This document shows positions 1 to 8,948 of a stretch of 40,398 bases of DNA, in pieces. The notes below the pieces were generated by a model. The model saw only the letters and a list, made by a program, of their open reading frames with translations. It did no database searches and had not been told where the DNA came from. Origin of the DNA: a virus; IMG/VR virus record IMGVR_UViG_3300050343_000183, positions 1 through 40,398 of that record. One strand, written 5' to 3'. Positions within the stretch are counted from its first letter, which is position 1. Every line of letters begins with the position of its first letter. The position numbers and the translations under genes were made by a program.

Positions 1-1
1 A

Positions 2-667
2 GATCAGCTAGATGATCGAGTAGACCAAGCTTTAGAATATTACAGAGAATATCACAACGATTCAATGTTACGTACTTACATTAAGCATCAGTTAACAGCA
101 GCTGATGTGACAAACAAGTATATTACAGTGCCAGCTAATGTCCTACAAGTAAAGAGAGTTTTGCCATTTCAGCTCTCATCTATGGGATCTAGTATGTTTG
201 ACGTAAAGTATCAATTGATGCTTCACGACATTACAAACATGACATCATTTCTAGGTGATGTTGGATACTTCAGTCAAATACAACAATATACTCAATTGTT
301 AGATATGACACTAAACGGCCATCCTCAACACGATTATGCTTATCATCAGCAAAGAGTTTACATTCATGGTGATTTCGAAGATGAAACACTCAAAGAAAAT
401 AGCTTTGTTGTAATAGAAGCTTTAATTAAGATTGACGAAAATGCACATACAAGTGTATGGAATGACAAATGGTTAAAGCTATATGGTACTCAACTGATCA
501 AACAGCAATGGGGTTCGAACTTGATAAAATTTTCAGGAATGCAACTTCCTGGTGGTGTATCAATGAATGGCGATGCTATATATGAATCAGCAACTCAAGA
601 GATTTTACGATTGCAAGAGGAGTTAAGACTAGAACACGAAGACCCAGTAGCTATGTTTGTAGGATAA
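2..667 (+). CDS. 13: Neck protein gp13 (5' end outside window)
   Basis: The reading frame is open from base 2, before the first ATG at 65, and the codons upstream of that ATG encode protein-like sequence (DQLDDRVDQALEYYREYH), so the gene starts left of the window. The segment matches what I know of gp13 neck proteins of marine T4-like phages: an acidic helical start, then 'KHQLTAADVTNKYITVP' and a VKRVLPF-like strand. gp13 with gp14 forms the neck that closes the filled head and receives the tail. It ends 4 nt before gp14, as expected for the gp13-gp14 pair. The acidic C-terminus (RLEHEDP) looks intact. Identification rests on remembered family pattern and gene order. Confidence 0.8.
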   Translation, partial: DQLDDRVDQALEYYREYHNDSMLRTYIKHQLTAADVTNKYITVPANVLQVKRVLPFQLSSMGSSMFDVKYQLMLHDITNMTSFLGDVGYFSQIQQYTQLLDMTLNGHPQHDYAYHQQRVYIHGDFEDETLKENSFVVIEALIKIDENAHTSVWNDKWLKLYGTQLIKQQWGSNLIKFSGMQLPGGVSMNGDAIYESATQEILRLQEELRLEHEDPVAMFVG

Positions 668-671
668 TAAT

Positions 672-1265
672 ATGCGAAATATTTATTTCAGTGCTGGTGC
701 AAGGTCTGAGCAGAATTTATATGAAGACTTAATTATAGAATCCATAAAGATATATGGACAAGATTTATATTATATGCCACGTGATTTAGTGAATGTAGAT
801 CCTGTTTTTAGAGAAGACCCAGTATCAAGCTTTAATTCTAATTATTTATTAGAAATGTATGTAGACAACATCGATGGCTTCGATGGTGAAGGAGATCTAT
901 TTACTAAATTTGGTGTTGAGATAAGAGACCAAGTTACATTTACTGTTTCAAAACGTAGATGGCAACAAACCGTTATGAGATACGACAATGAGATTACTGG
1001 CACACGGCCGTTCGAAGGTGATTTAGTTTTTACGCCTTTCTCTAAAAAGTTATTTCAGATCATGCATGTCGAGCATGAACAACCTTTTTATCAATTAAAC
1101 AATTTACCAGTATTTAAACTGCAATGTGAATTATTCGAGTACAATGATGAAGATATCGACGTTTCGAATGACGATATTACTCAACTAGAAGTAGATGCTG
1201 GATTTAGATATGACTTAACTCTGACGCAGGGTATTACTGCAGCAACTAAAGTGGAACTTGATTAA
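672..1265 (+). CDS. 14: Neck protein gp14
   Basis: 197 residues. Segments such as GQDLYYMPRDLVNVD, SNYLLEMYVDNIDGFDGEGD and KFGVEIRDQVTFTVSKRRW are typical of gp14 of cyanophage-type T4-like phages. gp14 works with gp13 at the head-tail neck. It starts 4 nt after gp13. In marine relatives gp14 or the adjoining protein carries glycine-rich 'GSGYxSxP' repeats. Here the stop at 1263-1265 is followed at once by a broken frame encoding such repeats, so this stop may be an artefact of an indel and the true gp14 may run on. The N-terminal 190 residues look intact. Confidence 0.82.
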   Translation: MRNIYFSAGARSEQNLYEDLIIESIKIYGQDLYYMPRDLVNVDPVFREDPVSSFNSNYLLEMYVDNIDGFDGEGDLFTKFGVEIRDQVTFTVSKRRWQQTVMRYDNEITGTRPFEGDLVFTPFSKKLFQIMHVEHEQPFYQLNNLPVFKLQCELFEYNDEDIDVSNDDITQLEVDAGFRYDLTLTQGITAATKVELD

Positions 1266-1357
1266 TGAGTCATAGATGGAAAAGACTAATGCGTCGAGTT
1301 AGTGTAACGAATGAGTGGTAAGTGATTATACAGTGCTCCACCAGCCGTTACAGGTAG

Positions 1358-2311
1358 ATCCCTCCAGCCGCACCTAAACAAGAAGCAAAAGCTACAGCAA
1401 ATATATCTGGTGGTGCTGTTACAGGTACTAATTTAGATAGCGGTGGTAATTTTTACGCTACAATTCCGGCTATTACTCTAAGTGCACCTGACTCGGGTGG
1501 CACCCAAGCAGAAGCAGTAGCTTCTTTGACTAATGGCGAAGTTTCTCTTATAACAATTACAAATCCTGGATCAGGATATTCTAGTCCTCCTACTCTTACA
1601 ATTCCTAAGTCAACCGACGATAAAACGTTATTTGCTGCTCAAGTAAGTTTAGATTTTGATTCGGCTACTGGTACTGTTACTAAAGTAAATGTTTTAGATA
1701 GTGGTAACTTTTATGATTCATCTAATCCACCTGTCGTAACTATAGATCCACCATTTGCTGCTTCTAAATTTGAGCGTGGTGAAGATGTTACAATTCAAGC
1801 AAATTCTACTGGATCTGTTGTAAGTGGTGAAGTAGCTGAATTTATTGATAGTAGTCAAACATTAAGTTTAATACACGTAGCTAATTCTACTGGTGAGTTT
1901 ACAGAACCTAGTACTGGCTTGACTATTACTGGATCTAATTCTGGTGCATCAAGAAAAATTACTAAGGTTACAAATCCTGTAATTGCTGGTGATGTATCAA
2001 CAGAGTTTGATGAACAAGCACAAGACTTTTTAGATTTTACAGAGACTAATCCATTTGGAGAACCTGAAGCTGCGACGCAAGTCTTAGAAGCAACAGCGGC
2101 GGCGACTGCAGCAGCGGCACCGGCTACTCAAGTGATTGCAAGAGGTACAATTAGTGATCCACCGTTTGTAAGATCTCCAAAATCATATAAGATTGTAGCT
2201 AATGGTATAGCTTATCAATTTGTAGCAGATAGTAATAATGCAAACTATTTTGAAGGTATAAACGATTTAAATATACCTGGCCTTGTGCTTAGTGCTTTTG
2301 ATAGTCGGTAA
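1358..2311 (+). pseudogene. Frame-broken repeat-rich structural protein (main piece)
   Basis: This frame is open from just after a TAG at 1355-1357. It encodes about 317 residues with three copies of a glycine/proline beta repeat: DSGGNFYATIPAITLS, NPGSGYSSPPTLTI and DSGNFYDSSNPPVVTI. An Ala-rich linker near 2095-2120 and a conserved-looking C-terminal part follow. No good start codon or ribosome site exists for this frame; an ATG at 1265 opens only an 18-codon ORF. Between 1300 and 1370, removing or adding single bases would give a continuous 'SDYTVAPPAVTVDPPAAP'-like sequence, so several small indels are likely. It probably belongs to gp14 or to a virion protein next to it. A decayed gene and sequence error are both possible; the clustering favours error. 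Confidence 0.5.
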
Positions 2312-2753
2312 TGTAACTAATGGTATACAAATTTACTTATACACCTCAAAATGATAGTGATAATTTAACATTAGCCGGAGATGGATTTTACAAATTTAGG
2401 TATTCCAGAAGGTAATTACGTATTAAATACTTCAAACGCAGCTGCACCTACTGTAAGTTCATTACAACTCGGTGATAGTGCGGCTGTTAGGCCTGGTGAT
2501 AGTGCTAGTAGCAGTTGAGAGCGATGGATCATTTTTTAGATCATATGCTACCCAATTGATAGCAACTGTTAATACTGGTAAGCTATATTCGGGTCCACAA
2601 GGAAATGTTTTTTATATGGCAATTAATGAAGGTTATCTTGATTCAGGTGAAAGCGATGGTTCAATGTTAACTGATAGCTCATTTATCGTAACTCTTGATT
2701 CTGACCAAGGATATGGCGGTGGTTACGGTAAAGTGTTTGCATTAGAGGAATAA
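2312..2753 (+). pseudogene. Frame-broken C-terminal part of the same structural protein
   Basis: After the stop at 2309-2311, protein-like sequence continues in shifted frames: GNVTNGIQIYLYTPQNDSDN (about 2311-2375), then LGIPEGNYVLNTSNAAAP (about 2393-2446), then ESDGSFFRSYATQLIATVN through to the stop at 2753. Read together they look like one C-terminal domain broken by about three single-base shifts. The last piece ends in a Gly/Tyr-rich stretch (DQGYGGGYGKVFALEE) 3 nt before the next gene. I do not recognise the domain beyond its likely role as a virion component beside gp14. Confidence 0.45.
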
Positions 2754-2756
2754 GAG

Positions 2757-3053
2757 ATGGCGATTGTACGACCTAAATTAAAATTTATTAGAGGCAAGAC
2801 TTATGTTATTGATCAGAGCGATACAACTAATGCCGGTCATCCATTAAGATTTACAGCTGATAGTGGCGTAAGTGAATATACTTCAGGCGTAACAGCTACA
2901 GGTACACCAGGCCAAGCTGGAGCTAAAACTACATTTGCTGTACCTGGTGATGCACCTGATAACTTAATGTATTATTGTAGTACTCATGGAATTAACATGG
3001 GCCAGAAAATGAAAATATTTGGAACATCTGCAGTTACTTATTCTGGTGGTTGA
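2757..3053 (+). CDS. Tail-fibre-like paralog 1, N-terminal cupredoxin-like piece
   Basis: 98 residues. The first ~90 align with the N-termini of the genes at 4303 and 5698: a basic start (MAIVRPKLKF), beta strands and a cupredoxin-like ending MYYCSTHGINMG. The residues expected of a type-1 copper site are present: His28 (GHP), Cys74, His77, Met81. Related domains sit at the N-terminus of marine phage structural proteins; metal binding is not proven. The frame stops at 3053, whereas both paralogs continue into kelch-like repeats. The next frame (from 3050) carries the continuation, so a one-base loss near 3045-3053 is likely. The ribosome site is the purine-rich AGAGGAATAAGAG just upstream. 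Confidence 0.6.
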   Translation: MAIVRPKLKFIRGKTYVIDQSDTTNAGHPLRFTADSGVSEYTSGVTATGTPGQAGAKTTFAVPGDAPDNLMYYCSTHGINMGQKMKIFGTSAVTYSGG

Positions 3054-3580
3054 AAGCGTATCCGGATCGTCTATTACTCGACGGACAATGGAGAAATCCA
3101 ACAGATAGTACGACAAGTAATCCACAAATATACATTAGACAGCAAGTTGTTGGTGGACAGTCACAAAGTACAGCAGCAACAAATCTTAGAAACGCATTAA
3201 ATACTTTACAAGTAGGAGATACTATTACCGTTGCTTCACCCGCTAAAGTGTTTACTATTTCAGGTGGTATATCTACATTTCTTGATACAAATACAGATTA
3301 CAGAGTTTGGCTATTTGATGTAGATGCGCAAGGTTTAACTAACAGTACATACTTTTACTTATTTACTATACCAAGTAATTATTCTTCTTCATCTGGATCA
3401 GGCGTTTGGTACGGAGATAGGGCGATTAGTACCCATTCAGATAACGTACAAATGGATTATTGGGATATAACTAATGGTACGAATGTTAATGCTGCAGATT
3501 TTGGAGATACTATAGGAGGAGGACATTATAGTTCAGGTGGTATATCAAACGGTAGTAGAGGTATATTCACAGGCGGGTAA
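3050..3580 (+). CDS. Tail-fibre-like paralog 1, middle piece
   Basis: About 176 residues in the -1 frame relative to the preceding piece. It has no convincing start of its own (TTG at 3050), so it reads as a continuation. It holds a low-complexity beta-rich domain and ends with the first kelch-like unit (NAADFGDTIGGGHYSSGG, then NGSRGIFTGG). The stop at 3578-3580 lies in GGCGGGTAAC; removing one G gives GGC GGT AAC, which joins directly to the repeats of the next piece. I see no catalytic motif. Confidence 0.5.
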   Translation: MKAYPDRLLLDGQWRNPTDSTTSNPQIYIRQQVVGGQSQSTAATNLRNALNTLQVGDTITVASPAKVFTISGGISTFLDTNTDYRVWLFDVDAQGLTNSTYFYLFTIPSNYSSSSGSGVWYGDRAISTHSDNVQMDYWDITNGTNVNAADFGDTIGGGHYSSGGISNGSRGIFTGG

Positions 3581-4292
3581 CAGCAATACTAATGTAATTC
3601 AATATATAACTACGTCTACATTAGGAAATGCAATAGACTTTGGCGATATGACACGTAATAACTTTGGTACCGGTAATACGAGTGATAATACACGTGGTAT
3701 TATAGCAGGCGGTGCAAATCCACCTAGTGATGTTGGTCAAGGATGGAATGGCATTGAATATATTACTATTGCTACCACAAGCAATGGAACTAACTTTGGC
3801 AACTTAGCACAATCGAGAGAACACAGTGCTGGTGCAAGTAACGGTACACGTGGTGCAATAGCTGGCGGACAGTCACCCGCCGCTATCAACAACATAGATT
3901 ATGTAACCATTCAAACAACAGCAAATGCAATAGATTTTGGTGACTTAGTAGTAGCTAGGAGATTTTTAGGAGGTACAGGCAACGCAACAAGAGCAACATT
4001 TGTTGGCGGAGAAATTTCAGGCCAAGGAGATCAAATGGATGCAGTTGATTTAAGCACTTTAGGTAACGCAACTGATTGGGGCGACTTAGCTCTTGAAAGA
4101 CAAGGTTTGTCAGTAACAGGAAATGCAGATTACGGAACAGCTGGAGGCGGTCAAACTCCAGCAGATGCAGGTGGATCTTTGTATGACAGAATAGATAGGT
4201 GGTCATTTGCTACAAGTGGAAATGCTACAGCAATTGGCGATATAACATCAGGTCGCGCTTATGGTGGAGCAGTATCTGGAAATGCGGCGTAG
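3577..4292 (+). CDS. Tail-fibre-like paralog 1, C-terminal kelch-like repeats
   Basis: About 238 residues made of tandem ~45-residue units of the type 'D-Y-V-T-I-x-T-x-x-N-A-x-D-F-G-D-L ... NGTRG-x-x-AGG'. Six-fold or so repetition suggests a beta-propeller, kelch-like fold, as found in many marine phage tail-fibre and adhesin-like proteins. The protein ends GGAVSGNAA, like the end of the paralog at 4303-5688 (GGTGNSGNAA). It is joined to the upstream pieces by frame shifts. The likely role is host or surface binding on the virion, inferred from the family and from its position among tail genes. Confidence 0.6.
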
Positions 4293-4302
4293 GGAATAAG
4301 AT

Positions 4303-5688
4303 ATGGCAATTAAAAGACCAAGACTAAAACTTGAAAGAAAAAAGAGTTACACATTTGATGTGAGCAATGCTGCTTTAGCCACTCATCCTTTCAAGTTGAC
4401 AGCTGATAGTGGTACATCAGAATATACAACTGGTGTTTCGCTTTCTGGTACTCAAGGCCAGGCTGGTGCTACAATTACATTTGCCGTAGATAGTACTGCT
4501 CCTGCTAATATGAATTATTATTGTGGTACTCATGGTCTGGGTATGGGAAATCATATTGTAATTGTAGATGGTGGACCTTGGATCGATAGTGAAAATAATT
4601 TAACTTTAACTTATACTAGTTATAAAACTTATGTTGGAACTGGTGTAGTATATGGAAATACCGGAGAAGGTAATATATTCAGATTAGAACAAGATATTCC
4701 TCCATTTAATAATGGTGGTACTAGAGCATTTGTATCTGGTGGGTCACAAAGTCCTGCACAATATAATTCTACTACTGGTAGTCTAAATACTTCATATCTT
4801 TATACACAATATTTTGATACAACTACTCCCGGTAATGCTTCAAATTTTGGTACTTTAAGTGCTGGCTACGTTAACCCTTACTATTCAGGTAGTAGTAATA
4901 GCTTTGCTAGTTATATGGCCGGTAATATGTCTAACGGTACAAGAGCCTTAATAGCTGGTGGTTATGGATATCAAGCGACAAATGATGCTATACAATATTT
5001 TACTTGTGCAACATCTAGTAATACTGCACTTTTTGGTACTCTTTCTACTGCTGCATATGATAAAGCTGGTGCATCCGATGGAACTAAAGCTTTAATTAAC
5101 GGAGGTAACGGTGGCAATACATCACAAATAGATTATGTAACTATAGATACGACAGGCAATGCTCAGGATTTTGGTGACTTTCCAGGTCAAAGAAAATCTA
5201 ATGCTGGGTTTTCGGATGGAGTAAAATGTGTTTGGAACTCTGCAGATGGTAATGATTACGAATATGTAACAGCCGCTACATTAGGTAATGCAACATCATT
5301 TGGTTCAACCACTGTTTATAGAGATAGGGCGTTGACTGCTCATGGTAACACTACGTATGGTATTACATTTGGAGGTCACGGATATACAAATAGCGCATGG
5401 GATGAAATAAATCTTATAGAATATGTTACTATAGCGACACCAGGTAATGCTACTGATTGGGGTAGTACTCTTGCACATAATAGAGATAGAGCTGCTGGTA
5501 CTGGTAATGCGGATACAGCATTTGTTGCTGGTGGTAGTAGGGATTATTCAACTTATCAAGACGCAGATGTATATAGTAATACTATATACGCAATGTCTAT
5601 GACTACGCCTGGTAATAATGCAACTGATTTTGGTGATTTAACTGTTCAGCATTATGGCGGTACAGGGAATTCTGGAAATGCAGCATAG
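4303..5688 (+). CDS. Tail-fibre-like paralog 2: cupredoxin-like domain plus kelch-like repeats
   Basis: 461 residues in one intact frame. Residues 1-90 form a cupredoxin-like beta domain with His28 (THPF), Cys74, His77 and Met81 in NYYCGTHGLGMG, the ligand set of a type-1 copper site. Residues ~135-461 hold ~45-residue repeats with NATDFGDL/NGTRALIAGG-type signatures, which suggest a beta-propeller. It starts 10 nt after paralog 1, with the leader GGGAATAAGATATG shared in near-identical form by the gene at 5698, which implies tandem duplication. The likely role is a virion surface or tail-fibre component for adsorption. Copper or other metal binding is only a possibility. Confidence 0.7.
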   Translation: MAIKRPRLKLERKKSYTFDVSNAALATHPFKLTADSGTSEYTTGVSLSGTQGQAGATITFAVDSTAPANMNYYCGTHGLGMGNHIVIVDGGPWIDSENNLTLTYTSYKTYVGTGVVYGNTGEGNIFRLEQDIPPFNNGGTRAFVSGGSQSPAQYNSTTGSLNTSYLYTQYFDTTTPGNASNFGTLSAGYVNPYYSGSSNSFASYMAGNMSNGTRALIAGGYGYQATNDAIQYFTCATSSNTALFGTLSTAAYDKAGASDGTKALINGGNGGNTSQIDYVTIDTTGNAQDFGDFPGQRKSNAGFSDGVKCVWNSADGNDYEYVTAATLGNATSFGSTTVYRDRALTAHGNTTYGITFGGHGYTNSAWDEINLIEYVTIATPGNATDWGSTLAHNRDRAAGTGNADTAFVAGGSRDYSTYQDADVYSNTIYAMSMTTPGNNATDFGDLTVQHYGGTGNSGNAA

Positions 5689-5697
5689 GAATAAGAT

Positions 5698-6903
5698 ATG
5701 GCAATAATTAATAGACCAAAATTACAGATGGCCGCTGGCACAGCTTATACATTTGATGTTAGTGATTCTAGTAATTTAACACATCCATTTAGATTTACAT
5801 CTGATAGTGGATCTACTGAATATACAACAGGAGTTGTTATAAGTGGAACACAAGGACAAGCTGGTTCAACAGTTACATTTACTCCAGACTCTAATGGTCC
5901 GTCTATTTTACACTATTATTGTACAGCACACGGATTAAGTATGGGTAATGAAATAAGTGTTACGGGTATTGCTCCGCCAGCTACATTTAATAGAGCGCTT
6001 TTTTCTGGTGGTACACAAAGTAGCGGCGGTACTAATACTATTGAATATATGGCAATACCGACTGGCGGTGCTACAACAGACTTTGGAGATATGACAGTTG
6101 ATGTTAGAGGTGGTCATACATCTTTTGGTAATTCTGGAAGGACTATATTTGCAAACGGTGAAATAAATACTACTAACACCTATACAAGTAGTATGGAATA
6201 CGTAAATCCTTCTACTCCAGGCAATGGAGCATCGTTTGGTACGAATGATACCGGAAAAGCATTCTGTGGTGCAGTTGCAGATTTGACGAGAGGCGTAATT
6301 GGAGGTGGGGCTTCATATAGTGGCGGTACCTGGTATTATAGAGAAAGAATGGATTATGTTACAATTAATACAACAAGTTCCTCTACTTCATTTGGTAGTT
6401 TAGGTTGGGGCTGGGCAGTTGCAGGATCTGCAAGTAGCGGTGACAATACTTACGGTTGTTGGAGTGGTGGTGTAAGAACTTCAGATACACAATACGTTGG
6501 CTATTTTGAAAGAATAACTATACAAACTACAGGATCTTCGTCTAGTTTTGGAAGTTTCTCAAATGGTTATGGTCGAGCATATTCTGCAGGCTTTTCAGAT
6601 ACAAATTATTCTTTTACTGCTGGTGGTATTAATGGCAATAGTCCAACGTACATCGATCATATAGATAGACATTCTATTACAACAGGTGGAACTGGAACTA
6701 ACGTTGCTAGTCTAAGTGCAACTAAGTATTCTCTTGCTGCAGCAAATAATCCTACTCATGCAGTTATAGGTGGTGGATATGCTTCGCAAATGTATAATAA
6801 TATAGAAAATTTTAATATGAGCACTAACGCAATTGCTAGCACCTTTGGAACACTATCAGCTGGTGGAAGATATAGATTAGATGCCACATCTGGTGGAGGA
6901 TAA
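5698..6903 (+). CDS. Tail-fibre-like paralog 3: cupredoxin-like domain plus kelch-like repeats
   Basis: 401 residues, intact. The N-terminal domain matches the other two paralogs, with His29 (THPF), Cys75, His78 and Met82 in HYYCTAHGLSMG. About six kelch-like units follow (for example TGGATTDFGDM, TSSSTSFGSLG, TGSSSSFGSF), more diverged than in paralog 2, with Ser replacing Asn/Asp. The C-terminus is Gly-rich (LDATSGGG). It lies 9 nt after paralog 2 and shares its leader GGAATAAGATATG. The graded divergence of the three copies suggests diversifying selection on host-recognition proteins. This is inference from sequence pattern. Confidence 0.7.
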   Translation: MAIINRPKLQMAAGTAYTFDVSDSSNLTHPFRFTSDSGSTEYTTGVVISGTQGQAGSTVTFTPDSNGPSILHYYCTAHGLSMGNEISVTGIAPPATFNRALFSGGTQSSGGTNTIEYMAIPTGGATTDFGDMTVDVRGGHTSFGNSGRTIFANGEINTTNTYTSSMEYVNPSTPGNGASFGTNDTGKAFCGAVADLTRGVIGGGASYSGGTWYYRERMDYVTINTTSSSTSFGSLGWGWAVAGSASSGDNTYGCWSGGVRTSDTQYVGYFERITIQTTGSSSSFGSFSNGYGRAYSAGFSDTNYSFTAGGINGNSPTYIDHIDRHSITTGGTGTNVASLSATKYSLAAANNPTHAVIGGGYASQMYNNIENFNMSTNAIASTFGTLSAGGRYRLDATSGGG

Positions 6904-6906
6904 ATA
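6899..6906 (+). promoter_or_regulatory. Possible weak late promoter (GATAAATA)
   Basis: GATAAATA overlaps the stop codon of paralog 3 and lies 24 nt before the ATG at 6930. It differs by one base from the late octamer TATAAATA found elsewhere in this window. It is plausible as a late promoter for the gene at 6930 and for gp15-gp17, but a single variant octamer in A+T-rich DNA is weak evidence. Confidence 0.25.
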
Positions 6907-6929
6907 GTATATTATAACAAGGATTTATT

Positions 6930-7772
6930 ATGAGTGAAATCGTTAAGAAAACGAATACAGAATTAAAAGCAACTGATCCAGTGACATTTGGTATTACTCC
7001 TGTGTCTAAGAGTAAGATCAATCCGCAAGCAGTTGCTCTAGTAAATGAATATCTGCCTGAGCTAGATGAGAAAACTAAATTCTTTGATAGGAATAATTCT
7101 CAATCAACTTTGGCAATGATGAGTCTTACAATGCTTAATGGTCATTCACCTATGAGAATGATGAGACAAGTATTGGCAGAAACTGAGAAACGTAAGATGG
7201 CATTGGCTGAAGCTCAAGTGAGTCATGCCAAAGCATTAAGGAATATTGAGAAGTTACAAGATAAACTATTCAATGATCCTGATAATAATGTTCTAAGTGC
7301 TAAACTACGTGCAGCTTTTGTTGGCATAGAAATGATGGAAAGTAAGATAAATGGTTCTTTTAAAGATATTGCTACGTTAATTAATGCATATAATAATTTA
7401 AAAGAGAATCATGGAGTAACTGATTGGTCGGAAGAGGAGTTTGAAGAATCTGAAAAAAGGCATCACGTACGACGTGGATTTGAATTGATGTATCGTAATC
7501 TAATGGATGGCGGAAGAGCAAGTACGGCAACTATAGAATATATGCAACAGTACGGTGTACATCCTCAAGTAGGACTTACAGAGGTACAAGGTTATATTAA
7601 GACTGTAAGCAATATGATTGCAAATAAACATATACCACACTCAAATCACCTTGAAGATTTTTTAGATGAAATGGCAGACAAATATTATAAAGAAACAGAT
7701 AAAACGACTCAGAGAATTTTTGGTAAAGATAATATCGTAAGCCCTGAAATTATGAGTATCATAAACAAATAG
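6930..7772 (+). CDS. Conserved unknown protein upstream of gp15
   Basis: 280 residues, largely helical and charged, with no signal peptide or membrane segment. Residues ~85-140 look like a coiled coil (ETEKRKMALAEAQVSHAKAL, then IEKLQDKL). The position between tail-fibre-like genes and gp15, and the co-directional spacing (9 nt to gp15), suggest a role in tail or head assembly, perhaps a chaperone or scaffold. I recall genes of similar size at this place in marine T4-like phages but cannot assign a function. The start is supported by AAGGA 8 nt upstream. Confidence 0.6.
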   Translation: MSEIVKKTNTELKATDPVTFGITPVSKSKINPQAVALVNEYLPELDEKTKFFDRNNSQSTLAMMSLTMLNGHSPMRMMRQVLAETEKRKMALAEAQVSHAKALRNIEKLQDKLFNDPDNNVLSAKLRAAFVGIEMMESKINGSFKDIATLINAYNNLKENHGVTDWSEEEFEESEKRHHVRRGFELMYRNLMDGGRASTATIEYMQQYGVHPQVGLTEVQGYIKTVSNMIANKHIPHSNHLEDFLDEMADKYYKETDKTTQRIFGKDNIVSPEIMSIINK

Positions 7773-7780
7773 GATAAGAA

Positions 7781-8569
7781 ATGTTCGGTCCACACTTTTA
7801 TCATCAGAAAGTTAGAAAATGCGTAGCCGCATTCGGTTCTCTATTTACTAATTTGTATGTGATCCGTAAGGATAAAGCTGGTTCTGTAATTAGTACAGTT
7901 CGAGTACCATTAGCTTATGCTCCACGTGATAAGTATATAGAACGTATTCAAGGTATAGCAGACATACAACGAGATGAAGCGGTTGCTCTTAAGTTACCTC
8001 GCATGTCTTTTGAGATTACATCATACATTTATGATGATACAAGGCAACTACAAAAGTTAAACAAAACATTTCATAATAATACTATTGATGATCATGGTTC
8101 TAAAAAAGATATTGTTACAAGATCTGTACCTTATAATATAACCTTTTCTTTAACAATATACGCTAAATCTCAAGATGATGCATTACAACTAGTAGAACAA
8201 ATATTACCATTCTTTAGTCCACAATATACAATGACTATGAAACCTTTTTCTCAATACGCAGATATTCTAGAAGATATACCACTTACTTTACAAGGTGTTT
8301 CTTATCTTTCTGACTTTGAAGGTCCTATGGAACAAAGAAGCGTATTACAATATGTTTTAGACTTCGAGATGAAAACAGCATTCTATGGTCCAGTAGATGC
8401 CGGCAAAAGTGTTATACAAAGGTCTATTGTTAATTATGATTTAAATAGTGTAGATTCCGCAGGTTTTGGATTTAGTGTTCACTATACGCCAAAATTCTTT
8501 AGTAGAACTCCTGATGATCCGTTATTTCCAGGTTATAATACTACATATTACGGTGACAGCAGTTTATAG
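7781..8569 (+). CDS. 15: Tail sheath stabiliser / completion protein gp15
   Basis: 262 residues (T4 gp15 is about 272). The N-terminus MFGPHFYHQKVRKCVAAFGSL parallels the MFGYFYNSSFRRYATLMGDL of T4 gp15. Further agreement includes a VPLAYAPRDKY segment (T4 VPITYASKEH), the LPRMSFEITSYIYD region, and VEQILPFFSPQYTMTM (T4 VEQILPYFQPHFNTTM). gp15 caps the finished tail and joins it to the neck. The gene lies directly before the terminase genes as in other T4-like phages. Start ATG has AGGATAAGAA upstream. Confidence 0.92.
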   Translation: MFGPHFYHQKVRKCVAAFGSLFTNLYVIRKDKAGSVISTVRVPLAYAPRDKYIERIQGIADIQRDEAVALKLPRMSFEITSYIYDDTRQLQKLNKTFHNNTIDDHGSKKDIVTRSVPYNITFSLTIYAKSQDDALQLVEQILPFFSPQYTMTMKPFSQYADILEDIPLTLQGVSYLSDFEGPMEQRSVLQYVLDFEMKTAFYGPVDAGKSVIQRSIVNYDLNSVDSAGFGFSVHYTPKFFSRTPDDPLFPGYNTTYYGDSSL

Positions 8570-8576
8570 GTGAGTT

Positions 8577-8948
8577 ATGGATAGTGATAAGATTGCAAAT
8601 GATTACGAATATTCTCGACAAACCTATTATGAGTTAATCGAGAAAGGCAAAGATGCCCTTGACTTAGCTATTGAGATTGCTCAACAGTCTGAGCATCCTC
8701 GTGCTATCGAAGTCTTATCTGGCATGATTAAGAATGTCGGTGATGTAAACGATAAGTTAATGGATCTAAATAAAAAGAATAAAGACATTAATAAAAATGA
8801 TGATATACCTATGAAAGCTGAAGGCACTACAAATAATCTATACATTGGTTCTACTACTGATCTACAGAGAATGTTACAAGACGTAGAAAAGATAGAAAAG
8901 CCTACTAACAATGTAATAGATATAACGCCTCGATTAAAAGATGAGTGA
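8577..8948 (+). CDS. 16: Small terminase subunit gp16
   Basis: 123 residues. The segment SEHPRAIEVLSGMIKNVGDVN followed by a Lys/Asn-rich stretch and 'NNLYIGSTTDLQRML' matches the T4 gp16 pattern ADSPRHMEVFATLMGQM ... ATVFMGSPTELMDEI. gp16 recognises concatemeric DNA and regulates the large subunit during headful packaging. It is shorter than T4 gp16 (164). The start is supported by AGGTGAG; it overlaps gp17 by 8 nt, which suggests translational coupling. Confidence 0.88.
   Translation: MDSDKIANDYEYSRQTYYELIEKGKDALDLAIEIAQQSEHPRAIEVLSGMIKNVGDVNDKLMDLNKKNKDINKNDDIPMKAEGTTNNLYIGSTTDLQRMLQDVEKIEKPTNNVIDITPRLKDE

Noticed and set aside
3600-6900. Regular repeats as a possible CRISPR or DNA-level repeat array
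   Set aside because: The periodicity is at protein level (kelch-like units) with diverged DNA and no spacers.
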